Shown here in pieces: positions 1 to 9,206 of a DNA stretch of 64,000 nt; positions within the stretch are counted from its first letter, which is position 1, and every line of letters begins with the position of its first letter. The notes under the pieces are model-generated. The model had not been told where the DNA came from and made no database searches. It saw only the letters and a list, made by a program, of their open reading frames with translations. The stretch lies in NCBI GenBank assembly GCA_000827265.1, contig KN834816.1, positions 89,159 to 153,158 on the forward strand. Reading direction: 5' to 3'. The DNA comes from Collybiopsis luxurians FD-317 M1. Taxonomy: Eukaryota > Basidiomycota > Agaricomycetes > Agaricales > Omphalotaceae. The position numbers and the translations under genes are program-made.

Positions 1-1
1 T

Positions 2-739
2 ATGAACAACAGCGCGTCGGCGTCTCCTCTCATACCACCCGTGGCTCCCTTCGCTCAACGGGGCTCATCCCCGGGACCGATTGAGACTAATGTCCAGTAC
101 GACGATACTGAAAAATCTTTATCACCTACTCGAAATTCTCCGCCGCGAATGACTTTACCAGATCGCACGTCATCATCGGCTACATCGATTGGAAGCTACC
201 GAACACCTCCCGAGTACCCTCGTTCCATTGGTTCTTCGCCCTTTGGTCAACGATCTACATCCTCGTTGACTGGAGGCATTTCCCCTTCTCCAGCTCAGCC
301 CGGTGCGCCGCGGACTATATCCGCAGCTGCGTTCCGTCGCCCTGCGACAAATAATCGTTCAGCGAGCAACGACTTTGGTTCAGGTGGCGGTACCACTGGA
401 CTCCGTTCATCATCGCCTCTGGTAGACACCAGTCCTCTTCAACCCCGGAAACGCGGGGCCGTATCTTCCCTCTCCCAATCCAACACCCCAGAGATACCTT
501 ATATGGAACCATCAGGAGCTAATCGTGTTTCTCAAGCGGGCAGTGATGACCATTACGATTATATCAGTGCGTATACGGATGCTCCTCCTGCTCCTGGATC
601 GGGAAGTCCTCAGAGAAGCGATTTTGGAAGTCTCGGGCAGATGAGGGTGGCAAATGACTCGGGGGTTCCACCTTCTCCGGGAACGCCTGGGTATGGAGAA
701 GGCAGGTTCGCGACAAATTTGGAGGGTGAATTGAGATAG
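2..739 (+). CDS. C-terminal part of a Ser/Pro-rich protein (5' end outside window)
   Basis: An open frame of 245 codons runs from the window edge to a TAG at 737-739. The sequence is rich in Ser, Pro, Gly and Thr, with many SP and TP dipeptides (for example SPSPAQPG and VPPSPGTPGYGEG). This looks like a disordered, phosphorylatable tail. The Met at position 2 is probably internal, because the composition is that of a tail and the gene very likely continues upstream. No folded domain, membrane segment or signal peptide is visible, and I do not recognise the family. Codon use resembles the flanking real genes, and the frame has no stops despite its length, so I treat it as coding. Confidence 0.7.
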   Translation: MNNSASASPLIPPVAPFAQRGSSPGPIETNVQYDDTEKSLSPTRNSPPRMTLPDRTSSSATSIGSYRTPPEYPRSIGSSPFGQRSTSSLTGGISPSPAQPGAPRTISAAAFRRPATNNRSASNDFGSGGGTTGLRSSSPLVDTSPLQPRKRGAVSSLSQSNTPEIPYMEPSGANRVSQAGSDDHYDYISAYTDAPPAPGSGSPQRSDFGSLGQMRVANDSGVPPSPGTPGYGEGRFATNLEGELR

Positions 740-1234
740 ACGTAAAAGATGTCAGTGGCGTGTGAGGTTGCGTGAGACGTGGTTGGGTGAAGAAGTTTTG
801 TTGTATCTATTATTACTATGCGGTCTGCGCTGGAAGATGAATGTATAATGTATAAATATACCTTAGCTGTCGTCGATATATTTTTTTAAAATGTTTTTTT
901 TTTGAATCATGGAGACGCAGCTACTCTATACTGGACTATGATATACTTGAGCTGCGGATTTTAATCGGCCTTTGGTGAGTAAATTCAAAACGAGTAAAAT
1001 GAATACCGTCAAGTCTAATTGGACAGGGTGAAAACCGTGCGAGTCGTGATTGATACCCTAGCAAAAAGCCTTGGCTCTTTTTAAAAACTAGGGTAACGCC
1101 CACATGCTCTGGCTCTTTCCCATTTCAACTTGTAGAAGGCGGGGATCTTCCATCTTTGAAAAGGCTGACAGGCAGCAGCAGCAGCAGCTCTCTCTAAAAC
1201 ATAATTCAAAAAGGGGAGAGCGGACAACTGGCAG
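740..1234. other. intergenic region, no gene seen
   Basis: 3' flank of the Ser/Pro-rich gene followed by the promoter side of the nucleoside transporter. It contains T-rich runs near 880-905 and a CAG run at 1172-1188 in the presumed 5' leader. I see no RNA gene or convincing reading frame. Confidence 0.5.
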
Positions 1235-3774
1235 ATGGACGGTTCAATATCATCAACACATTCTTTACCAAAACGGATCGAGGTCATCAAGAGCGACCGC
1301 TCGCACTCGCATTCGGACACATTACCGTTACCTACTAAAGAGGGGTCCGACTCGGAGCTGTTTGGAGTCCGAACGAGCGCAAGCCACGATACAAGCAATA
1401 ATAAAGAAGACGGGGCTTCAGAAGACTTAAATGACATTCGGCGTTTTTCATTTTTGACTAGGCGAGTGGTCCGTGCGGTCGGATGGGGTGTCGGTGCCGC
1501 TGGCATTTTGGCTTGGTGGATTTGTACGATTGTGTTGAGGCCACCTGGGTATGGATGGTAAGGTTCTCTTCATGAATATCTTCGGGTGAATATTGAAAAA
1601 AAAAAATTCTCCTTTTTTCAGGGTGGCTCAAACGGTGATCGCCTGGTTTGCATTACTGTGAGTTCTTTTTGACTGATCCTTTTATTCTCGGAGTATTCAA
1701 TCGCTCTTCTATCTGTATGTAGTCTAATCGCTTCTTCATTTGTGCCGGTGTCTGTGTCTATCAAGAAATGGACACCGTCCGGATCGTTTGTTCGGCATTG
1801 GGACGGATGTAGACAGGCGTGGTTCCGCATACCTTATCTTGCGCGACTGGCCTTTGGCTGGCTGGTCGTGGTTGGAGTTTTTATGGGTCTCGTGTTTGGA
1901 TTTCGCAGCGATCTTCAGGTTTGTAGTCTCCTTGTTCTTTTTGCAGTCATCGAAACGCTCAGTTGCTTGTCCTCCTCCTATAGTCCCCTTCCAGTGCACG
2001 CGCGGTCCCTCTTCTCGGAGTGTTCACATTTCAGCTTCTTTTCTGTGTTACATCCGAAAATCGGTCAAAAATCCCATGGTGAGTTTGTTTCAACACTTTG
2101 TACGCATAGAGTATTTTGCTCAAAGGGAAAAATGTGGTATCCATGAAGGTCCACGGTTGTCCTCGGTCTGTTCCTCCAACAAATTATTGCCATGTTCGTG
2201 TTGAAAACCCTAGCTGGGTTTGACATTTTCGATTGGATTATCACCGTCGTTGTGGATTTTTTCAACTCTGGGGTGAATGCGAAGATCTTTCTTTTGGATC
2301 AGGATACGGTGAATAAACAGTGGTTCATTGTCAATGTTGTAAGTGGCAGGATTTTTCAAAAAAAGAATACTTGTATGACATTTTCTGACGAGTCATATCC
2401 ATGCAGACAGCGGCAGTACTCTTTTTCATGGCTACTGTCGAGCTCTTGTATTACCTTGGAGTGATGCAGTGGGTCTTGAAGAAGCTGTGAGTATTTTTTG
2501 GTCGGTGGTATTGCTAACGAAGAGACTGATTGTCGATCAGCGGTTGGGTATTCTTCACCATAATGAACATCTCGGGTGCAGAGGCGGTTGTAGCAGCTGC
2601 CTCTCCCATTGTCGGCCAAGGAGATGCACCGTGTTTAGTCAAGCCGTACATGAATTGTTCGTCTATGGTTTCTTTCTAAATCCGAGCTGAAGCTGATTTT
2701 GGAGATGTTGCCAGTGATGACACGTTCTGAACTTCGTGAGCATCTTACTTCTCGATTATGAACCCGAAGAGATCTTCTGATTTGCGGACGAACAGACCTC
2801 GTCCTAACTGCAGGCTACTCGACTGTTTCAGGGACCTTTATGATCTTGTACATATCACTGGGAGTACCTGCACAGAACCTCATCACATCTGCAGTGATGA
2901 GTGTGCCTGCAGTCATCGCCGTCAGCAAGATGCGCTGCCCGGAAACAGAAGAACCTATCACTATGGGAGGTGTAGTTGTGAATCGCGGGGAGCAGAAAGA
3001 TGCGCCTGTGAGTTTGGGATACCTGTTATGTCATTTATCGGTTGGCTAACATCCTGGTATCGATATCTCCGATAGCAAAATATCATTCATGCTTTTGTGA
3101 AGGGCGCGACATTTGGATTATATATAGTAGGGCAAATTATGTACGTGCCGATCCGCCCTTTAACCGTATTTCTGCTTACCTACAGCTCTGCATATCGCAG
3201 AGCCAACACTCTCGTTTTCTTGTCACTTCTTAGTCTGTAAGTGTTTGAATTTCAATTTGTACCATGCGCTTTTAACTCTCAATTTCTCTACTAGTGTCAA
3301 TTCTCTCCTTACATGGATCGGAATCGGTTTCAGTATCCACCAACTAACTCTCCAGCTCATCTTCGGCTACGTCTTTTATCCCCTCGCCTTCCTAATCGGC
3401 ATCCCCCGCGACGAGCTCCTCCCGGTCGCACGTCTCCTGGCCACGAAATTCGTAGCCAACGAGCTATTGGCGTATACGGAGCTTCAGGCGCTGATGAAAA
3501 CAGACGCGGCACTTTCGCCGAGGGCGTATACGATTACGACGTATGCGTTGTGCGGATTTGCGAATCTCAGCTCGTTAGCTGTGACCGGCGTCGTGGCTGC
3601 GTTGGCACCGTCGAGGGCAAAGACGGCGACGAAGATTGCGCCTTCGGCGTTGCTGTGCGGGTTTTTGACGACGATGCAGACGGCTGCTATTGCGTAAGTT
3701 TGGTTTTTGGTTGTTGGTGATTGTGAATGCTGGTGTTGATGCTGATGTTTTTTCGTAGTGCGATGTTGATTTGA
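1235..3774 (+). CDS. concentrative nucleoside transporter (CNT family)
   Basis: A multi-exon gene for a multi-pass membrane carrier that would import nucleosides with H+ or Na+. The N-terminal ~75 residues are hydrophilic, then TM segments begin ([12 protein letters not shown]). Joined exons give diagnostic CNT blocks: NRSKIPW followed by [61 protein letters not shown] and [11 protein letters not shown]. Introns I can place include 1558-1621, 1918-1983 (acceptor CTATAG at 1978-1983) and one between IPW and STVVLG. A last intron of about 60 bp precedes the terminal codons (AAMLI, stop 3772-3774). ATG 1235 starts the longest hydrophilic leader, but a later in-frame Met cannot be excluded. All catalytic-core blocks are present, so it looks functional. 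Similar carriers are known in Aspergillus (CntA); the exact substrate is not deducible. Confidence 0.92.
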
Positions 3775-4148
3775 TACTTGGGAGGGAGTCTAATAAAACA
3801 GTCTTTCGTTTTTTGTCCGGTTTTTTTTTTTCTCAGAGCACTTACTCTATTCACTGACAGCTAAGTAATGGGTCAATCAGAAATGTAATTGTACGTGTTA
3901 AAGTAAATAGTGTAATAGAAAAGTCTTCGGCAAATCTTAATATGTAGTTTCGCCGAAAATCAATCGAGGTGCACATTTGAACAAGGTCAAAGCGAGTTGT
4001 CAGGTATCCTTTCCATCGAGACCAGACTCTTCGAGCTCATCAATTGTACGCGTACTTGACGCGTACCGCCGCCTGAGCGTTTGTGATGTGCCGTCACCGA
4101 TTCCTTCATTTTATTCCGGCCGCGTAATTTTCTCAATTTACGTTTGAG
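3775..4148. other. intergenic region, no gene seen
   Basis: 3' flank of the transporter with a T-run near 3821-3831, then the 5' flank of the next reading frame. Nothing else is supported. Confidence 0.5.
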
Positions 4149-4808
4149 ATGGATCGTATCTTTGGCTCATTGTCCATCAAGAAGAACAAGAAAAAGTCCA
4201 ATACCCGCAATCAGCCTGGGGAGACCAACGCTTCGGTGCCTGCGTCTGATTTTGAACCCGAGCAGCAAGCGCGTCCTGTGCGAAAATCAGTGGATTGGAC
4301 GACAGTCAAATATCATCCCAAAGATCTTCCGCCCCCTCTACACGGTGTAGAGCCTCCCGAGTGGCTCAATGGCAGCGAAGAGACTCGACAACTCAAAACA
4401 GCTTTCCAAGCCCCTGCCAGAGCAACTGCAGGCGCCCGAAGGATTGAGTCATTTGTCCGGTACATGCATCGTACACACTTTGATTCTTGGATCAATATAG
4501 ATTCGCTTTTAAAAATGGGGACTTGGGAAGCCGACGCAAAATCTCTTCGTCCTACTCCCTCGGGGCACCTTGCCACTCTATCAAAAACTTTGTCCTTTCT
4601 GGAGGAGGCAGAAGGCAGATCGCACCAGAGCTCCACGCTGCATCTATTTATTACGCTTGCGGAGAAAAGCAAGTTATACGACATCATATCGTACAATGGA
4701 CACCCACTTGATTCAGCGGCATGTAATTCAGGAAGGACTGCTGTTAGGCAATGCTATTATAATGGTGTCAGGGTCGTGGGTATATCCCGCGAGTTCATGG
4801 CCTTTTAG
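4149..4808 (+). CDS. hypothetical protein, possibly a truncated gene
   Basis: ATG 4149 opens 219 codons with coding-like composition for about 170 residues: a basic start (SLSIKKNKKKSN), then RKSVDWTTVKYHPKDLPPPL and EPPEWLNG. I do not recognise the family. After about residue 180 the sequence loses protein-like character, and the +1 frame between about 4590 and 4710 looks equally coding (it contains RRQIAPELHAASIYYACG). Either an intron or a frameshift lies there, or the gene has lost its 3' part. The AT-rich repeat island begins immediately downstream, which fits truncation at the island edge. The N-terminal half is the better supported part. Confidence 0.5.
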   Translation: MDRIFGSLSIKKNKKKSNTRNQPGETNASVPASDFEPEQQARPVRKSVDWTTVKYHPKDLPPPLHGVEPPEWLNGSEETRQLKTAFQAPARATAGARRIESFVRYMHRTHFDSWINIDSLLKMGTWEADAKSLRPTPSGHLATLSKTLSFLEEAEGRSHQSSTLHLFITLAEKSKLYDIISYNGHPLDSAACNSGRTAVRQCYYNGVRVVGISREFMAF

Positions 4809-5185
4809 TTTCTCTTGCTAGAAAAAAATCTGAGTATACAGAAACATTATAGTTGTAATTAAGATCTATAGTATTCAATTTCATGAGAATTGACCTTCAA
4901 CCAAAAGAATTGCAAGTGAAATAAGAAGTTTTTTAGAATGGATGTGCCGTACTATGACACATCGATGAAGCTTGACCAAAATTCGTCCGACTCATATAGA
5001 GTTATGCATGGGTTTTATATGGCTTGCCTTATTTGGGATCATCATCATGGTATCTAAAAACTTTTGGGGGCAATCTCGAGCCTCAAACGCAGATATTGTT
5101 AACAAATGGACTGATAGCAACGTAGAAATGATTGTTTACAATTGACGAAGGTCAGCAGTCCGCGTACGCTAGATTACAAGCCATT

Positions 5186-5568
5186 ACACGGGATGCAAAA
5201 GCCATGGCAGTACTCCAGCAGTACTCCGACAGTACTCTATGCACATGATCTTGTGAACTCAATTACTTTTCTTTTCTTTGCGTATATCCAGTATCTAATT
5301 GATTTCCTAGTCACGTTGCTTATTTTAAGTAGGAGACAGTTAAAAGCTCTCTATAGCATCAAAAAGGTTTTTGCAATAGCTCAAAATGTCTGCCGTTGAC
5401 TTACCAGGAGCCCACCAAGTCGGTGCATTCAGTGAATTTGCTATTTACGCAAAAGAGCCCGATTGAATTGAGTTCGGTCATAAGTCAAGTTATGCTCGGC
5501 ATGCACCGGCACAAGGTGTACTGCCGTGGGTATGCCAGATGTACTGCCATGGCTCTTGCGTCCCGTGT
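5186..5568. repeat. inverted repeat with 28-bp arms
   Basis: The 28 bases at 5186-5213 are the reverse complement of 5541-5568 with two mismatches. Both mismatches are C/T-type transitions. The inner part also holds three closely spaced CAGTACTCC-like units (5208-5236). The spacing of 327 bp would fit a small MITE or a hairpin-forming remnant. No target-site duplication was found. Confidence 0.6.
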
Positions 5569-5921
5569 TACAATAACTTCATTCACAATGCGACCTAAAT
5601 CATTACAATTCACGAGGTGCCCTGCTTGCCCATTAGGGTCCCTGCGCCCTTCCTGCGCCCTTCCCTTTTTGTGTGGCTCCGCATCAATTTTACAGACAGA
5701 TCCAGCACCCTTTCCCTTCATCAGATTTGATACTTAATTTGATACTTCGTCCACCCCACCTTCTGTCGATCCAAACCAAACCAGATTTGGTGTACCGCCG
5801 GCACAGTTTTCAAAATCTTGTTCGGCATCCCTGCGAAATTGGGAGCTGCAGTAACGGCATTACGCATTGACTAACTCGGCATTTTTAATCTCGGCATTTT
5901 GAATATGGGGCATCGGCATTT

Positions 5922-6093
5922 GGCTTGTCCGGCACTCAAATATGCCGGCACAACAATTCCGCTCTTTCCGCCTCTAGACCCATGGTTGTCTGAATGTTCG
6001 AGGAGATACAACATTATGAGATTCAAACCAATCTTCTTGTCTCAAGGATCGGCAGAATGTCTGCATCAGTGACAATGCGGCTTGTCCGGCACT
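5922..6093. repeat. 15-bp direct repeat in a CGGCA-rich patch
   Basis: GGCTTGTCCGGCACT occurs at 5922-5936 and again at 6079-6093. Around it, CGGCATT or CGGCAC recur many times between 5490 and 6100 (for example 5877, 5891, 5913). Function is unknown. It could be an element's subterminal repeat. Confidence 0.45.
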
Positions 6094-7945
6094 GAATGAA
6101 TGAATTCGTACTTGGCTGATGCTCATGTCGCAATTGCTATTGTACTTAGTGTACTCATACTGAATTACAAATGAAGGCAGAGACTTACACTGAACATCAC
6201 AATTGTTATGGTTACAACTGTAACTCACTATCAGTCAATCATGACAACTGTATGTGGCTTTCGGTCGTTTTGGGATGTACATCTCATGTGCAAATTCCAT
6301 TGTTATTCTGGTTGACCCAGTCTCAATCTATGCGTGATAGTGAACAAGAAGTTATAGTTGTGTGATTACCAAGTACATTGGAACATTAGATCTCGAACTA
6401 AGTACTAACAAGAGGCAAGATGACAGATAAAGAACTAGACGGTATGCGTGCATTGGCGAGACAGGGTCAAAGACGATAAGCAAACATGTCAACCTATTGA
6501 CCTTGAACTCGGGAAGTAGGCTTGATTACCCTACCGGAACAAGTGCTTACTGCTGAAGAGTCATTCGTAGTATATAGGTTGCAAAATGAATACTATTTTT
6601 TGTCAAATGTGCATATTACCCGTGTTAGGGCACATTTAGTGACGGGAAGGCCCCATATGATTGGGCATAAAGCCGATATCATATCACATACCTCGGGTAT
6701 CACTCTGCGCACCCTCCCGGGGTCATACATGGTATGGCATCATACCGCTTATATATTGTGGAACTTGCTGATGTGTTTCTGCATCCAAATACAAGTGTTA
6801 GTAGCACCTTGACAGATATTCCGCTTGTTACCTTAGACATCATGATGTTGATAATCAAACAGCCCATGCCAAGTTGCATGAATTTATGAGGGTACTTGCA
6901 GTTTACTCTGTTCCAAGGTACTCTGTTTCAACTTTCAACTTCTCGCATGTATCTATGATGAATCTTCCCTTTAGATCAGTTTGTATATTGTTTTCATCAA
7001 AAATAGCCGGAAGTAATGGAAAGAAAATTGCTGTTTATCCCTGGAAATGCAGAGATGGCCGAACTATGATTCGTAGGAGGCAGCTTTCATTGCCGTATAG
7101 CCTGAACCTCTGGATCCGTTGTGACACACAAATGCCTGGGATTCTCGGCAGCTTCTAGATGAGCCGCAAGTTCAACGTCACAATCGCAGTACCCAGTTTT
7201 TGATATTGAAGTTAGTATGAAAGTAATGAAAAGTTCAAGAATTTGGTGGGTTCTCTGCTTGCTTTGGGCATCCAAAAGTAGACAGAGTGTAGTTCTGAAA
7301 GCCGAGTAATATGGAACAACTCAGATTGATGCTGAAGCTTGTATTTGAAAGGCATTTAAGCCCGAAGGCTTGGAGCATTTGGTGCTGATATTTTACAGCT
7401 AATTAGTTATTTGTAGCATAAAAAACACACCTTAACGATGGTGTTTACTGCCAAACAAACATACTATTCATTGCTCCACCGATGCTAGGACAACTGTACC
7501 TTTTGCGACATTCCTGTGCAGCAATGAATGAGTGATTGAGTAGTTTGTAGGTAAGCACAATCAGTAATAGTCCCCTGTAATCAGAGAACATGATGATCAG
7601 TAAATCAGTAAGCGCGTTTTTTGAAACCATAGCTATAAATAACTAATTAGCTGTACCGTGTGTAAACTATACCCTATTATACCAGTATACAGCTTCAGAA
7701 TTGAATTTGAAACATCACCTGGTTGACTCGAAGACCAGAAATAGTCCTATGGCTCCAAGATCATCACAGAGTTCCAATGACAGTGTGATGTTTGATCATA
7801 TTGTTGAAGATTGTTTTTCTTTTTTTTTTTTTTGAAAAAACCTAGAAGCTTTATAACGCTCTGTGGCAGGTGCTCTACTATCTTTCCCTCGAACTAGGAA
7901 CATATCCATTTTTCCAAAACTCAGCAAAGAAACTTCGCACTCAAA

Positions 7946-9206
7946 ATGACACCTGGGGACAGAAGAAAACTGTTTGCCCTCGGTGGCAATACAACCTTTG
8001 ATTCCATCGACCTCATAATTTCGGCAGTGGGTTGGGGTGCGCAATTGTTTACTGTGAACATCAGGTAATGAATATATCAATTAATTTGAGTTTTCAGGGG
8101 CGCAAGTCTTGATGACATATGTCGCACTTTACTATCTGAAGTAAGTCTTAAGTTTGTTCCAGGAGTTTCCTTATATTCTTCCTTAGCATGAAACCTTGGA
8201 CATCCGCTCGAAAGTTCTTGTTCATTATCTGCACAATAATGCTATTGGATTCTACAGTGACCTTTAGTACGGTAGCAGTATCTTCCTTGCTTGAAGCTTC
8301 CAGCTTCTCTGGAAAGTACACAAATCAGGCTGTCACAGAACAATTCTTGATTTTGAACTGGTTAAGTAATGCTGCACAGAATATTGCTGTAAGTAGTCGG
8401 AGCTGAACAAAAAGGCAGTGAATGCATGGATTTTATTCTTATACCCACTTTAGCTTGCAATAGGAGACAGTGTTGTGGTCTGGAGAGCATGGGTATTACT
8501 ACCTGACGGCAGACTTTGGAAAGCTGTTCTCACAATTCTTATGATTGCCAATGTTGGTATGTGAAAAACCTAGAATAAAAGCATATCAATCTATTAATTT
8601 TTTTTCTTCTAGGCCTCCTTACTGCAGATTGTGTTGTGGATGACACTAAACCCCTGCTAAAACTTATCCTGGGTTTCACCCCAAGTTTAGACTGGGCTTC
8701 GCTTCTTGCTTCCTTTATTATCAACCTGTTTGTTACACTTTTCATTGTGTGGAAGTGGTGGTGAGTGTCCATTCAGGTGCATTGAATTACATGAAGCATA
8801 CAATCAAAGATTCAGGACCCACCAAAGAACCATTAGAGCTGTATCTTCTAGAAGCAGCAGCACTGTCCTTAAGACTCTTCTTCTCTTAATAGAGTCTGGA
8901 GGAATTTTTTGTTTAGTACAATTGCTTGATATTATCATTGTAATGACATCTACTACCAGTACATCAGATACTGCCAGCGTGGGTTTGCTAGAAGTTACTC
9001 ATGTGATACTTTCCTTTTTTACGGTTGTTATAGTAAGTCTACACATCAACCTTTATGCTTGATTGCTCAAACAAACTATACAGACATGGTATCCTGCAGC
9101 AGTCATTATCTTGGTCAATACAAATAACTCGCCGGTTGTGGGAACAATCCACTATAGCGAGAGCACCCGAGATATTGGAAATGCTTATAACAGTGCTCCA
9201 ATATGA
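7946..9206 (+). pseudogene. decaying seven-pass membrane protein gene (agaricomycete-specific family)
   Basis: Joined exons spell a multi-pass membrane protein of a large uncharacterised mushroom family. Recognisable pieces are LMTYVALYYLNMKPWTSARK, NIALAIGDSVVVWRAWVL, LRLIE-type helices (LLLLIESGGIFCLVQ) and TWYPAAVIILVNT before a short polar tail ending at 9204-9206. Ordinary introns lie at 8141-8186 and 8389-8453 and before TWYPAAV. Two introns are abnormally small: 33 bp after about 8053, and only 16 bp at 8761-8776. The frame does not join across the 33-bp one (a one-base conflict), and reading through either hits a stop. I therefore infer loss of function, though the membrane core is otherwise open. 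If the small introns are somehow spliced it would be a normal gene. Confidence 0.6.

Larger units (their letters stand above)
4850..7945. other. gene-poor AT-rich island, left part
   Basis: About 3.1 kb without a supportable gene. It is AT-richer than the flanks and dense in stops in all frames. It holds an imperfect inverted repeat (5186-5568), a cluster of CGGCA-containing motifs (5500-6100) and scattered open frames under 100 codons that I could not link to any family. The character suggests old, mutated mobile-element sequence, but I identified no transposase. Confidence 0.5.

Noticed and set aside
1081..1506. Minus-strand open frame opposite the transporter N-terminus
   Set aside because: It is a shadow of the plus-strand coding exon and has no recognisable protein features.
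1918..2147. Apparent break in the nucleoside transporter frame
   Set aside because: An acceptor at CTATAG (1983) instead of the earlier TTTGCAG, plus the next intron, gives a continuous CNT sequence through NRSKIPW and GLFLQQ.
5160..6100. CRISPR-like array of repeats
   Set aside because: The genome is eukaryotic and the repeats are irregular in spacing and orientation.
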